NCBI GenBank assembly: GCA_020746105.1
Contig: CM036617.1
Coordinates: 41,383,898 to 41,447,897, forward strand
DNA length: 64,000 bases
DNA from: Trogon surrucura
Lineage: Eukaryota > Chordata > Aves > Trogoniformes > Trogonidae
Direction: 5' to 3'
In this document: positions 50,573 through 61,543 of the stretch, in pieces
How the letters are laid out: each line of letters starts with the position of its first letter
How positions within the stretch are numbered: position 1 is the first letter of the stretch
The notes under the pieces: model-generated
Database searches by the model: none
What the model was told of the DNA's origin: nothing
The model's input: only the letters and a program-made list of their open reading frames with translations
Translations under genes and position numbers: made by a program

Positions 50573-51738
50573 ATCTACCTGGACTTGTGCAAATCATTTG
50601 ACACTGTCCCGCACAACATCTTGGTTTCTAAATTGGAAGGGTATTGGTTTGACGGATGGACCACTCGATGGATAAGGAACTGACTACATGGTCACATTCA
50701 AAGAGTTGTGATCAATGTCTCAAGGTCCAGGTGGAGACTGGTGACAAGTAGTGTCCCATAAGGATTGGTGCTTGGACCAGTGTGGTTTAGTATCTTTGTT
50801 GATGACATGGACAGTGGGATGGAGTGCACCCTCAGGAAGTTTGCTGATGACACTAAACTCTGTGGAGTGGTTGACACACTGGAAGAAAAGGATGCCATCC
50901 AGAAGTATCTCGACAGGCTTGAAAGGTAGGCCCATGGGCCAACCTTATGAAGTTCAACAAGGCCAAGTATAAGGTCCTGCACCTGGGTCAAGGCCATTCC
51001 AAGCACAAATATAGGCTGGACGGAGACCAGATTGGGAGCAACCATGAGGAGAAGGATTTGGGGATGTTAGTTGACCAGAGGCTAAACATGAGCCAGCAGC
51101 GCGCACTTGCAGTCCAAAAAGCAAATCGTGTCCTGGGCTGCATTAAAAGGAGTGTGACCAGCAGGTTGAGGGAGGTGATTCTACCTCTCTACTCTGCTCT
51201 GGTGAGGCCCCACCTGGAGTACTGCGTCCAGTTCTGGAGCCCACAGTGCAAAAAGGACATGGATCTGCTGGAGTGGGTCCAGAGGAGGGCCGCAAAGATG
51301 ATGTGAGGGCTGGAGCACCTCTGTTGTGAAGAAAGGTTGAGGAATCTTGGATTATTCAGCTTAGAGAAGAGAAGGCTCTGGGGTGACCTAGTAGTGGCAT
51401 TCCAATACATTAAAGGGGCCTACAGAAAAGCTGGAGAAGGGCTTTTTACAAGGGCCTTTAGTGATAGGACAAGGGGCAAGGACCTGAAACTGCAAGAGGG
51501 TAGATTTAGATTAGCTATAAGGAGGAAATTCTTCACCATGAGAGCGGTGAAGCACTGGAACAGGTTGCCCAAGAAAGTGGTAGATGCCCCATCCCTGGAA
51601 TTGTTCAAGGCCTGGTTGGATGGGGCTTTGAGCAACCTGGTCTAGTGGTGGAGAGGTGTTCCTGCCCATAGCAGGGGGGTTGGAACTTGATGACCTTCAA
51701 GGTCCCTTCCAACCTTAACCATTCTATGATTCTATGAT
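50573..51738 (+). mobile_element. CR1 LINE, 5'-truncated RT portion
   Basis: It begins at the first-Asp region of the RT ([16 protein letters not shown]), continues through [26 protein letters not shown] with both Asp of FADD intact, and ends in ATTCTATG octamers near 51,738. Frames at 50,947-51,306 and 51,337-51,645 cover the C-terminal half. A stop at 51,304 and a further one near 50,685 plus shifts break the protein. It is of the same subfamily as the 29.0 and 36.65 kb copies. Confidence 0.93.
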
Positions 51739-53558
51739 AACACTGCTTGAGTCTCAGTTATTCTAATTAAATGACATGACACTGGAAATATTTTAGCAAA
51801 TTATAGTCACAGATTTTATTTGCAGCATTCTTATATAAAATACAATTTATGTAATTTAACATTAGTAACAGTAATAAGTATTACAGATAATATTAGTTAA
51901 AGTAATAATACAGCTGAGTACTATGTAAAAATTATAATCACCGTTAAAGATTATTTAAATGAATCCTAAAGTTCCTCCTCCAACCAACATGTAGCATGCG
52001 GTTCTACTTATTTTAAAGGAAAATATTCTAAGACACAAACCAGTTCTTATATTATCCTCTACTTCCCTCTGTGGAAAACATTAACTAGAGAAATCTACTT
52101 TTCTTTCCTTTCCTCATAAAAGGATGTATTATCTCTCCTTAAAAATTCATATTCTCCTCAAAAGCATTGTATTTTCTTAAATATTACTGAAACACAGACA
52201 TGAGATAATTAGTCAGGTAGTTACTAGGCTCTATTGGTAAAATAGTTATTTTGCTCCTAGTAGGTGCCTTTCCATCTCTATTCATTTAAATTGTCAGAGA
52301 TATGGACATGTTAGCAGATCTCTAACTCACAGACATCGGTGAAAAACACTTATTTTTCTATGCTGGAGAACAATTTATCATGAAAACCATTTTAATATGC
52401 TGGTAATATCAAAGCAGAATCCCTAGTGTGACAGAAGCTGTGCTCTAGTGACAGCTGTGCGACAAGCAGTAATTGAACATATTTAAAAATCCACCCGATG
52501 TACCGAACAGATTTCAATGTCTACTTTGTTTAAGGTCCACTGGGTTATGAAATGGTTGTTTCATTCACACAGATGTTAATATCTCCAGGCTCTTCTCTGT
52601 TGTTCCTCATTTACATATTTGCAGTAAGTTTGCTGCTCGTGAAGTCAGACACAGCTACTTGTCACTACTCACTGTTAGAGTAATGCATGTTCCAGACAAA
52701 ATACGAGAAACTGCAATTACACCTCATTAAGATTTAAGGAGAAAAATAATACGAAACATACCAATAGGTGCTTAGTAATCAGTGCTTCATTAGTTTTGTT
52801 ACTGTTTAAATACCTGTCTCTGATGAATGTAAATTACTTAGGGAAAACAATATGGTTTTGTATCTGTTTAAGCTCCTCTCTTTGTCTCTTCGTCTATGAA
52901 CACATTCTGAAGTAATGATCCAACAAGATATTGGAGTTTTATATGGTTATTAAACACTATACTTGGTCTTTCCATTACAAAAATTGAAGTTTCATTTAGT
53001 TCTATCTATTCTTCAAGAATCACAATATGATTCTGAATACTCCAGAAAACTTATTTCAATGAACAAAAAGTACAAATAAATTAATTGGTAAATAATAAAA
53101 TAAAACAAATGTAGTTATTCATTTGTTAAGCTTCAGACAACAAATTCTGACATCAGTGACTGTTCATTTCTGATGCAAACTCTGTATCAGGATGTGAAAG
53201 TGTCACATATTTATAGAGAAAAAAAATAATTATTTGCCTTTACATAACAGAAAAACAAAGTCAGATCTTATTAATCTTGTCACATGTTTTTTAATGTAAT
53301 TAAAATATCAAAAACCTCAATGTGTACTACAGTCATAACAATAATATAACAACTAAAACCAAGATCTGTGTTTTAAGACTTTGTGATTCTTGTTTATAAA
53401 TCCAAAAGTCACTGTTACTGTAATAGTTTCTTTTCTTTTCTTTGGTTTTTGAAAATTCTTGATATTTTTATAATCTTTAACCTAAAGTGATTATACGCAC
53501 ACCATACAAGGTCTCAGCAAGTTTATATTTATTTTGTCAGGCTAATGGTAGACTAAAA
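51739..53558. other. AT-rich DNA; 52.4-52.7 kb is non-repetitive and more complex
   Basis: No gene or named repeat. The part around 52,430-52,720 is less low-complexity than its surroundings and has no transposon match by eye. It may hold conserved non-coding sequence but nothing in the single sequence proves that. Confidence 0.45.
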
Positions 53559-54120
53559 TGTATGGTGAGTTGGCACTGTCTGGCTTCCAGCCATCCATGC
53601 AGCTGCTTTCCCGCTCAGGACAGCAGGAGAAAAGAAGATGAAAAACCTTGTGGGTTGAGTTAAAGACAAGGAGCTCAGTTACCAATTACAATTGCAGGTA
53701 AAATGGACTTGGCTTGAGGACAATGAATTTAATTTACTGCCAGATGAATTAGACTTGGGTAAAGGGAAACAAAGACAAATATCAGAATATCTCAAGCCTT
53801 CCCTTCTTCCCCCACCTCTTTTTTTCCCCAGGCTTAATATCACTTCTTCATTATGTATTCCTCAGCCTCCTCCTCATCTCTGAGCATTGTAAGTGTTGTG
53901 AGGAATAGGGGGTTGTGGTCAGTCCATAAGACATCATCTCTTCTGCTCCTTCCTTATCACAGTTTTTCCCTGCTCCACTCACTGTAAGTCCTTCCCACAG
54001 GCTGCAGTCTTTCAGGAAATATTCCCCTCTTCTGAGGTGGGTCCTCCTCAGACTTCCTCACGGATGTCATGACCATAACACTCTGCTGCCAACACTTTGT
54101 CATCTCTGCCCAACACATCC
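53559..54120 (-). mobile_element. Diverged LTR related to family 3, minus strand
   Basis: On the minus strand the block ends in '..CAACTCACCATACA' at 53,559. Reading from its 5' side come 'TATGGACTGACCACAACCCCC' near 53,930 (family 3 has 'ATGAACTGACCGCAACCCCC'), an A/G-rich stretch, an old poly(A) region and then 'TTGTCTTTAACTCAACCCAC'. The match is clear but old. The 5' limit near 54,120 is uncertain and the LTR is probably truncated there. Confidence 0.6.
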
Positions 54121-54563
54121 TGCAAACTAATTTTACTGTATTGCATATTCCAAAATTATTTCCTCGGAGGCATTTACTTTAAAACTTATTCTATTTGCAA
54201 AGGAAAATATGTGAAGTAATATAGACCTAGTATTTCACTATTTATAGATGAAGGCTGAGATGACATCCCACTAAGGACACATTTTTGCCTCCAGTGAAAA
54301 GTTGGGACACTGGCTATAATGAAATGGATAAGGTTAATTGCCAATTACATAGCAATAGTTTAAAGGGGTTTCTGTTAAAAAAACCTCTATTTTGTTAACC
54401 TCATAAAATTACATTTGTTGAGATTATTTTACTCACAGCATGGGTGATGGTTTTGCTCAGCTTTCTAAGGGTAAGGGAACTCCCACAACTTGCAGCACTG
54501 AATATTCTGAAATTCTAGACTTTCTGAAAGAGTTTTGCAGTTTGTTTGCTTGGAGATTCCTTG
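54121..54563. other. AT-rich DNA, nothing recognised
   Basis: No element or frame of note before the pentamer repeat. Confidence 0.55.
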
Positions 54564-54638
54564 TTTTGGTTTGGTTTGGTTTGATTGGTTTGGTTTGGTT
54601 TGGTTTGGTTTGGTTTGGTTTGGTTTGGTTTGGTTTGT
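54564..54638 (+). repeat. (TTTGG)n pentanucleotide microsatellite
   Basis: About 15 units of TTTGG with one variant unit (TTTGATTGG) near 54,581. A spurious open frame across it encodes a V-W-F-G-L repeat. It lies about 90 bp before the CR1 begins. Confidence 0.93.
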
Positions 54639-54754
54639 GGGGAAGCTTGGGGAATCTGACTGTTATGAGAGGGAATCTGAATTGATTTGTGTTTTAACTT
54701 AATTCTAAAATATTACAGGGAATTACTATAAAAGATAGACCAGCAGATCATATG

Positions 54755-55309
54755 AGGAGTCCATTGCTACTTTTACCTGAGAGTGTTGTTCAACTAAAAA
54801 GAAAAGGAGGGTAGTTGTCATTGGTGACTCCATACTAAGGGGAACAGAGGGTCCCATTTGCCGTCCAGACTCAGTCCACAGGGAAGTCTGTTGCCTCCCT
54901 GGAGCTCGGATTAGGGACATTACTAAAAATCTTCCCAGGCTGGTGAGTCCCACTGATTATTACCCATTGTTGATTGTCCAGGCTGGCAGTGATGAGATCA
55001 ATCATAGAAGCACTCAGAGAATTAAAAAGGACTTTAAGTTGTTAGGCCAGGTGATCAAAGGATCGGGGACACAGGTAGTTTTCTCATCTATCCCTTTAGT
55101 AGGTGACAGGAATAGTGAAAGGAAAAGTACATGCAGTTAATGCATGGCTCAAAGACTGGTGCCTCCAGCAACGTTTTGGGTATTATGATCACGGGGAAGT
55201 TTATGCAGTACTGGGCATGAGAGATATAGATGGTGCAGAGCTTTCTAAGAGAGGGAGGAGAATACTTGCTGGAGAGTTGGCAGGATTAATAGATAGGGCT
55301 TTAAACTAA
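54755..55309 (+). pseudogene. CR1 ORF1 (SGNH/GDSL esterase-like domain), two frameshifts
   Basis: Three consecutive frames cover the C-terminal two thirds of CR1 ORF1. The first part (54,755 to about 54,811, LLLLPESVVQLKRK) lies in one frame. The second (about 54,811-55,110) begins with VVVIGDSILRG and shifts frame, and the last (55,103-55,309) returns to the first frame. VVVIGDSI is block I of the SGNH hydrolase fold and carries the nucleophile Ser. Block III should contain an Asn and here reads AGSDEI. The last block should read D-G-x-H and here reads DIDGAELSKRG, so the catalytic His position is Glu. The family is thought to act in RNA binding and membrane or nucleic-acid association. With two frameshifts and lost active-site residues the product here is not functional. 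Confidence 0.85.
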
Positions 55310-55459
55310 GTTGGAAGGGGGAAGGGGGAAGGGGATAAAACCCGAGTCTCTACACATGAGCCAAGGGGAAGTATCCCAGGGTTAGGCGTAAAAGGCACAA
55401 GCAACGGTAACAGATGCTCCATTAAATCTCTGAAGTGTCTGTATACCAATGCAAGAAGC
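55310..55459 (+). other. ATG-less open extension of ORF2 directly after ORF1 stop
   Basis: Fifty sense codons link the ORF1 stop TAA (55,307-55,309) to the ATG at 55,460, all in the ORF2 frame. None is ATG. The last ones spell KCLYTNARS, which holds the Asn conserved in this endonuclease family. Three ATGs in other frames (55,356, 55,414 and 55,449) open only tiny frames. Confidence 0.85.
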
Positions 55460-58201
55460 ATGGGGAATAAGCAGGGAGAATTAGAAGTCTATGTGCAGCT
55501 GGAGAACTACGATCTTATTACAATTACAGAGACGTGGTGGGACAGCTCACATAACTGGAATGTGGGCCTTGATGGTTATGTTCTTTTTAGGAAAGACAGG
55601 TCGATGAGGCGAGGTGGGGGAGTTGCTCTTTACGTGAGAGAGCAACTGGAGTGTATTGAGATCCATCCAGGGGCAGATGAGGAGCAAGTAGAGAGTTTAT
55701 GGGTAAGAATTAAGGGGCAGGCTAGCTTAGGTGATACTGTGGTGGGTGTCTACTATAGACCACCTGATCAGGAGGAGGAAGTTAATGAGGCCTTCTACAG
55801 GCAGATGACAGCAGCCTCTCAGTCCCAGGCCCTGGTTCTCATGAGGGATTTCAACTACCCAGATGTTTGCTGGAAGTCCCACACAGCCAGCCATCCTCAG
55901 TCCAGGAGGTTCCTCCAGTGCATCGATGATAACTTTTTGATGCAAATGGTGGATGAGCCAACAAGGAGAGGAGCGCTGCTGGACCTTGTGTTCACCAACA
56001 AGGAAGGTCTGGTTGAAGCAGTGAAGGTTGAGGGCAACCTTGGCTGCAGCGACCATGAGATAGTGGAGTTCAGGATCCTGTGCGGTAAAAACAGAATAGC
56101 AAGCAGGATCGCAACTCTGGACTTCAGAAGGGCCAACTTTGGCCTCTTCAAGCAATTGCTGGGGGATACCCCTTGGGACAGGGAGCTGCAAGGTAAAGGG
56201 GCCCAAGAGAGTTGGTTGGCATTCAAAGACCACTTCTTTGAGGCTCAGGATCAGTGCATCCCCTCAGGTAGGAAATCAAGAAAGAGATCCGGGAGACCTG
56301 CTTGGTTAACCAGGGATCTGCTGGGCAGACTCAGGTGGAAAGGGAAGGTGTTTAAATTGTGGAAGGAAGGGCTGGCCACTTGGGTGGAGTACAGGGCAGC
56401 TGTCAGGGAGTGCAGGGAGGCAATCAGAAAAGCTAAGGCCTCCTTGGAGTTAAAACTTGCAAGGGAGGTCAAAGACAACAGAAAGGGCTTCTTCAAATAC
56501 ATTGCTGACAAAACTAACACTAGAGGCAATGTAGGCCCTCTGTTGAATGAGGTGGGTGTCCTGGAGACAGAGGACAGAAAGAAGGCAGAGTTGCTGAATG
56601 CCTTCTTTGCCTCTGTCTACACTGTTGGAGACCGTCCTCAGGAGCCTCAGTCCCCTGAGGCCCCAGAGGAAGTCATGACAAAGGAGGAGTCTGCCCTGAT
56701 TGATGAGGAGTGGGTTAAGGATCAGTTTGAACACTTGGACATGCATAAATCCATGGGCCTTGATGGGATGCACCCACGGGTGCTGAGGGAGCTGGCGGGA
56801 GTCATTGCTAGGCCACTCTCCATCATCTTTGGTAAGTCATGGGTAACAGGTGAGGTGCCTGAAGACTGGAGGAAAGTGAATGTCACTCCAGTCTATAAGA
56901 AGAGCAGGAAGGATGACCCGAGTAACTATAGACCGGTCAGCCTCACCTCCATCCCTGGAAAGGTGATGGAACATCTTATCCTTGACACTGTCTCTAGGCT
57001 TATCAAGGATAAGAAGGTTATTAGGAGCAGTCAGCATGGCTTTGCCAAGGGGAAGTCATGTTTGACCAACCTGATAACCTTTTATGAAGACATAACCAGG
57101 TGGATGGATGGTGACCATGCAGTGGACGTGGTCTACCTGGACATCAACAAGGCCTTTGACACCGTCTCCCACAGCATCCTCATAGGTAAACTGAGGAAGT
57201 GTGGTCTGGATGACCAAGTAGTGAGGTGGGTCGAGAACTGGTTGAAAGGAAGAAGCCAGAGGGTTGTGGTCAATGGGGCTGAGTCTGGCTGGATGCCTGT
57301 GTCTAGTGGGGTCCCTCAGGGGTCAGTGCTTGGGCCGGTGCTGTTTAATATATTCATCAATGATCTGGATGAGGGATTAGAGAATGTTGTCAGCAAGTTT
57401 GCTGATGATACGAAGTTGGGGGGAGTGGTTGACACACCAGAAGGCTGTGCAGCCATTCAGAGAGACCTAGACAGGCTGGAGGGCTGGGTGGGGAGAAATC
57501 TTATGAAGTTTAATAAGGGCAAGTGTAAAGTTTTGCACTTGGGAAAAAATAACCCCATGTGCCAATATAGGTTGGGGACTGCCCTGCTGGAGAGCAGTGC
57601 AGGGGAAAGGGACCTGGGGGTTCTAGTGGACAGCAGGATGCCCATGAGCCAGCAATGTGCCCTCGTGGCCAAGAAGGCCAATGGCATCCTGGGGTGTATT
57701 AGAAGGGGAGTAGCAAGTAGGTCAAGAGAGGTCCTCCTGCCCCTCTACTCTGCCCTGGTGAGGCCGCATCTGGAATATTGTGTCCAGTTCTGGGCCCCTC
57801 AGTTCAAGAAAGACAGGGAGCTGCTTGAGAGAGTCCAGCGTAGAGCCACAAAGATGGTGAAGGGAGTGGAGCATCTCCCTTATGAGGAAAGGCTGAAGGA
57901 GCTGGGTCTCTTGAGCTTGGAGAAGAGGAGGCTGAGGGGTGACCTCATTAATGTTTATAAATATGTCAAGGGGGAATGTCAGGGGGATGGAGCCAGGCTC
58001 TTTTCAGCGGCGTCCACTGACAGGACAAGGAGCAATGGGTGGAAGCTGGAACACAGGAGGTTCCAGAAAAATATGAGGAAAAACTTTTTTACTGTGAGGG
58101 TGACCGAGCACTGGAACAGGCTGCCCAGGGAGGTTGTGGAATCTCCTTCTCTTGAGACGTTCAAAACCCGCCTGGACGCGTTCCTGTGCGCTCTACTGTA
58201 G
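55460..58201 (+). CDS. CR1 ORF2: endonuclease and reverse transcriptase, uninterrupted 913 codons
   Basis: This is the catalytic protein of the CR1 retrotransposon. It nicks target DNA and reverse-transcribes the element's RNA from the nick, in the nucleus. Residues 1-230 are the endonuclease/exonuclease/phosphatase-type endonuclease: E24 in [13 protein letters not shown] at 98-102, D130 and N132 in [10 protein letters not shown] (a Gly normally before the Asp is Arg129) and S197-D198-H199 in [10 protein letters not shown] linker follows. The RT spans roughly 470-720: D561 in [18 protein letters not shown] at 619-626 and the catalytic FADDTKLGG with D649 and D650. The C-terminal region ([15 protein letters not shown] onward) is complete to the usual FLCALL end. 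No stop or frameshift is seen. The first ATG (55,460) comes after the conserved endonuclease Asn of NARS at 55,448-55,459, so the real N-terminus probably lies upstream; the frame is open from 55,310. Confidence 0.93.
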   Translation: MGNKQGELEVYVQLENYDLITITETWWDSSHNWNVGLDGYVLFRKDRSMRRGGGVALYVREQLECIEIHPGADEEQVESLWVRIKGQASLGDTVVGVYYRPPDQEEEVNEAFYRQMTAASQSQALVLMRDFNYPDVCWKSHTASHPQSRRFLQCIDDNFLMQMVDEPTRRGALLDLVFTNKEGLVEAVKVEGNLGCSDHEIVEFRILCGKNRIASRIATLDFRRANFGLFKQLLGDTPWDRELQGKGAQESWLAFKDHFFEAQDQCIPSGRKSRKRSGRPAWLTRDLLGRLRWKGKVFKLWKEGLATWVEYRAAVRECREAIRKAKASLELKLAREVKDNRKGFFKYIADKTNTRGNVGPLLNEVGVLETEDRKKAELLNAFFASVYTVGDRPQEPQSPEAPEEVMTKEESALIDEEWVKDQFEHLDMHKSMGLDGMHPRVLRELAGVIARPLSIIFGKSWVTGEVPEDWRKVNVTPVYKKSRKDDPSNYRPVSLTSIPGKVMEHLILDTVSRLIKDKKVIRSSQHGFAKGKSCLTNLITFYEDITRWMDGDHAVDVVYLDINKAFDTVSHSILIGKLRKCGLDDQVVRWVENWLKGRSQRVVVNGAESGWMPVSSGVPQGSVLGPVLFNIFINDLDEGLENVVSKFADDTKLGGVVDTPEGCAAIQRDLDRLEGWVGRNLMKFNKGKCKVLHLGKNNPMCQYRLGTALLESSAGERDLGVLVDSRMPMSQQCALVAKKANGILGCIRRGVASRSREVLLPLYSALVRPHLEYCVQFWAPQFKKDRELLERVQRRATKMVKGVEHLPYEERLKELGLLSLEKRRLRGDLINVYKYVKGECQGDGARLFSAASTDRTRSNGWKLEHRRFQKNMRKNFFTVRVTEHWNRLPREVVESPSLETFKTRLDAFLCALL

Positions 58202-58264
58202 GTGGTCCTGCTCTGGCAGGGGGGTTGGACTAGATGATCTTTAAGGTCCCTTCCAACCTTTAAC

Positions 58265-58296
58265 ATTCTGTGATTCTGTGATTCTGTGATTCTGTG
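58265..58296 (+). repeat. CR1 terminal octamer array (ATTCTGTG)x4
   Basis: Four perfect ATTCTGTG units mark the 3' end of the CR1, the site where reverse transcription is primed. Such short arrays replace the poly(A) tail in CR1. Confidence 0.95.
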
Positions 58297-60525
58297 TAGA
58301 AATGATAGATTACGAAGTCTAGTAACCTTCAGGTAAGACATGGATCCCCTTGCAGTCCTCCAGTATTATAACAGCCTTCTCCATAAAGAAATTTTTAATA
58401 CCTATGACGTAAACAACACTAAGTTCTTATCATATTTAAATAACTAAGCCTATCATGTTTTTCTTTACTTGTATTACTCAATGCCCTGGTTTGAGCTAAA
58501 CAGAACCAATCTAGGTGGCTCAAACTTAACCCTTGACACTTGTGCCTTTGGATAGCCTAATTTAGTTAATTTCACAGTCTTCTGAACAGAGGTGTGGAAT
58601 AACATATTGTTATGTACTTTTAAGGAAGAGCTCTTGAATTTATCCAAGTGCCATTGTTGTTAAAAACTGCAGCAATCACAAGGGACAGTGTAGAGAAACT
58701 CCCTATACCTTACAATTATAGTGATCATCAGTGATTCAAGCCTTATATTAAAATTTTCTGATGAAAACAAACAAAAAAGCAAAAGATCATAAAAATAATG
58801 AAGAATTATTCCTCATTAACTTCCTTCAAAGTGAAATGGAGGCAAGGAAGACATCAGAAGAATGTACAACCTAGTCCAGAAAACAGGATTAAAGTAGATA
58901 AACTTATTTTTTTAAGCCAGGAAACAATGACTGTTAACTCTGTAAAATCTTGGACTCATAACAGTTTCATGGTTTTCTGTTTGAATAACAAAAAAGTCCT
59001 TCGTATCTTGTATTAAGGTGCATTGGAGGACACTCCATTTTCCATCCGGTCAGTGACATTTATTTAGCTACAATATTCTGGCTCCCACACTTTTTATAGC
59101 ATTCTTATGAATGTCATCCAACAGCCCTAGCCACAAATGTATTTTCCTAGCCATCTTCAAGTAGGTTCGATTTTTCCTGGAATGATTTATGACTTGAATA
59201 CACATGAAACACCTAGAGGTGAAAAATGTTGTGTGTTTCCATTCTCTGTTATCACCAGTCCGTTATTTTGAGAGATATGGGGTGGGTTTTCTTTGTTTGT
59301 TTGGGTTTTCTGAGGTTTTATTTTATTCCATGGTTTCAACTATGTTTTTCCTGATGATATCTGTAACATCAGCTCTATAGAATGGTGCATGGGGGGATCT
59401 CAATGTAATATTATTTGGTACTATGAACATCCCCTAACAAATCTGGATTTACTTCTTTACCCTGTCTTTTTAAGGGCCAATCACAATTCATCAGATTGAT
59501 TCATTGCCCTCATCCTTCACTGTCTCTCAATAATGGCACTCACATAATCCAATATATTTTTCTGATTGCTCGAGTTCACATCACTTTAAACTGCACTTTT
59601 TTTTTTCTGGCTGGAAAGCATGTAAAACCACTAGAGAGAACAGGCTCCTTAAAGAACTGCAAAAAATAAAGTTGCAGCAAAGTTTCTTGCTTCAGTTAAA
59701 CTACTGGCAGAGTTTAAAATAAAATCAATTGAGCAAATCAGAAAGTGTTATTAACCACATCAAGTCTAAACCATTCTAGTCAGGGTAACTTTCCTGCCCC
59801 TCAAATAAGTACCTTGGATTAAAAAGATGAAAGGTCAAATTGTCCTTCCAATTAAACCACAGGATTGAACATAGTCTCACTTGTGTTTTCTTGAGTTTTA
59901 TGTGTGTAGGTGTAATCACAAATGATCTTATAGTATCAAAAACCAACAAAGATGCTTCTTTGGTATGTATGTAATATAAATATTAAACCTGAAAACTAAA
60001 GGTTTAATAAAGTACATGAATAAATTTTTTAAATAGAGCATTTATTGTAGAGTTTAAAAATGGGAAAGATGTTTTACTGAAATAACTGTCAGTGTGCTAA
60101 AGTTTGAGAATCTTTATGGAAATAATTGACAGTGAAATTACTACTTTTTTGGGGATTTTCATGTAGTATAATAGTTAGGTTAAGTAGTTACAACACCATC
60201 TATAATAAGATATTCCACAGTGGAAAATGATGGACATTCTCAGGAGAACATTTCTATTACTGATACTTCCTTAAGGCTTAGCTGGGACCAACAAAAACAT
60301 GGATAACAATTAGCTAGTACATGTCTGAATTATATCTTGTTAGTATCTATGACACTCATTTCAGGACATAAATTTATGTATTACTATGAATTTATTACTA
60401 TAAATGTACTTATTATTATAAACTACAAATATAAAATGTAATATTGTTATAAATAGAAAGTAGAAAACTTTATACGTGTTGCAAAAACAACTCCATCTCA
60501 CTTCTCTGCTTTTTTTGTTGCTTTT
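58297..60525. other. AT-rich DNA, nothing recognised
   Basis: Only short frames (for example 58,798-59,016) with no motif were seen. Confidence 0.6.
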
Positions 60526-61543
60526 TGTCATGAGTTTGAGTCTGGAGAGGTTTTTGGGAAGTGGGTGTGGAGCTCTGTGGGATGGCTCGTGCAAAACTTC
60601 GAGAGCCTCCCACACCCCCAGGTAGGAGTTGGACCCACCTCTGGCCAGTACCAGGCCCATCAGCACATCCACAATCAAGGCGTTTAAGAAGCGACCCCAT
60701 TGTTCTCTCTCTCTTTTGTTTTTGTCTTATCTTGATCTGTCTGTGTTGGGTGTTTCCTTTTTCCTTCTGGAGAAGGGTTTGGTGAAAGGAGAACAAAGGA
60801 ACATAGTCCTGAGAAGACAGAGGGGGGCAAGGGTCCCAGAGGAGAAGGAAAAGGAGAAGGCTGCTGGAGCAACACCTCTCTGAACTCCCATGGTGGTTGA
60901 GATGACAGGAAGGTGATTACCTGCTAGATGAGGGGATCAATGGTGGCAAGAACATCCAGGTTGTGTTGGTACTTGAAGAACCCCTTGTGAAAGGGAAGAA
61001 TGACCGAGTATTGGCGGGAGATGCTCTGGAAGCGATCCGTGGCCCTGATGAGCTCACAAGGAGGAAGAAGATTTCTTCCTGTGAGGTGGACACCATGTGG
61101 TATGAAGGAGAGACAGTGAGGAGTCCTCTTTCTCAAGGGCAAGCTGCTATGGACAAAGAGTAATGGCCAGATGAACTATACCTCCCACCCCCTGGCCCCC
61201 TTGCACTGATGAGAGAGGAAGAGGTAGCCTGAAGGGTGAGAGGGAGAGGCGTGTATTTAAGATTGAGTTGCATTTATTTATATATTCCTCTCACTACCCT
61301 GCTTCTGTAAATGGTGATGGTAAATTAAATTTTTGTTTTCTCCCCAAGTCTCTCTGTTTTTTTCACCCATCATCTTAAATGATAGATTATTACCATCCCT
61401 GTCCTTAATCTCAATCTTTGAGACTTTTTAGGATCAGTTTTCTCCCTCCACATCCCTGTGGAGATGGGGGGTGGAGGGAGGAGTCAGTTGGAGACTGTGT
61501 GGTTCCTTATTGCCACCCAGGACAGTTGGCTTGAACCACAACA
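60526..61543 (+). mobile_element. Solo LTR, family 2
   Basis: It starts TGTCATGAGTTTGAGTCTGG and ends TTGGCTTGAACCACAACA. The flanks CTTTT (60,521-60,525) and CTTTC (61,544-61,548) form a 5 bp target-site duplication with one mismatch. In order it carries a 'GCCCATCAGCACATC' region, a TTTAAG promoter-like box at 60,683, a purine-rich middle and a possible ATTAAA signal at 61,324. Length (1,018 bp) agrees with the 17.96 kb copy (1,011 bp). Frames inside it on both strands show no protein motif. No internal region is attached. Confidence 0.83.

Larger units (their letters stand above)
54725..58296 (+). mobile_element. CR1 LINE, about 3.6 kb, with intact ORF2
   Basis: It runs from within ORF1 to an exact (ATTCTGTG)x4 tail at 58,265-58,296. 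The order is part of ORF1 (54,755-55,309), ORF2 (open from 55,310, first ATG 55,460, stop 58,201) and a short 3' untranslated region with 'GGGGGTTGGACTAGATGATC' and the octamers. Roughly the first third of ORF1 and the 5' untranslated promoter region are missing by 5' truncation. Retrotransposition in CR1 works by nicking at the target and copying the RNA from its 3' end, which explains that truncation. As a truncated copy it lacks its own promoter. Its ORF2 would still be usable if transcribed from outside. No target-site duplication is expected for CR1. Confidence 0.96.

Noticed and set aside
54440..54685. 81-codon frame with V-W-F-G-L repeats
   Set aside because: It is the translation of the (TTTGG)n microsatellite, not a gene.
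58265..58296. Short direct octamer repeats considered as a CRISPR-like array
   Set aside because: They are contiguous 8 bp units at a CR1 3' end with no spacers.
55727..58341. Several minus-strand frames of 66-168 codons opposite the CR1
   Set aside because: They are antisense shadows of CR1 ORF2 and have no independent support.
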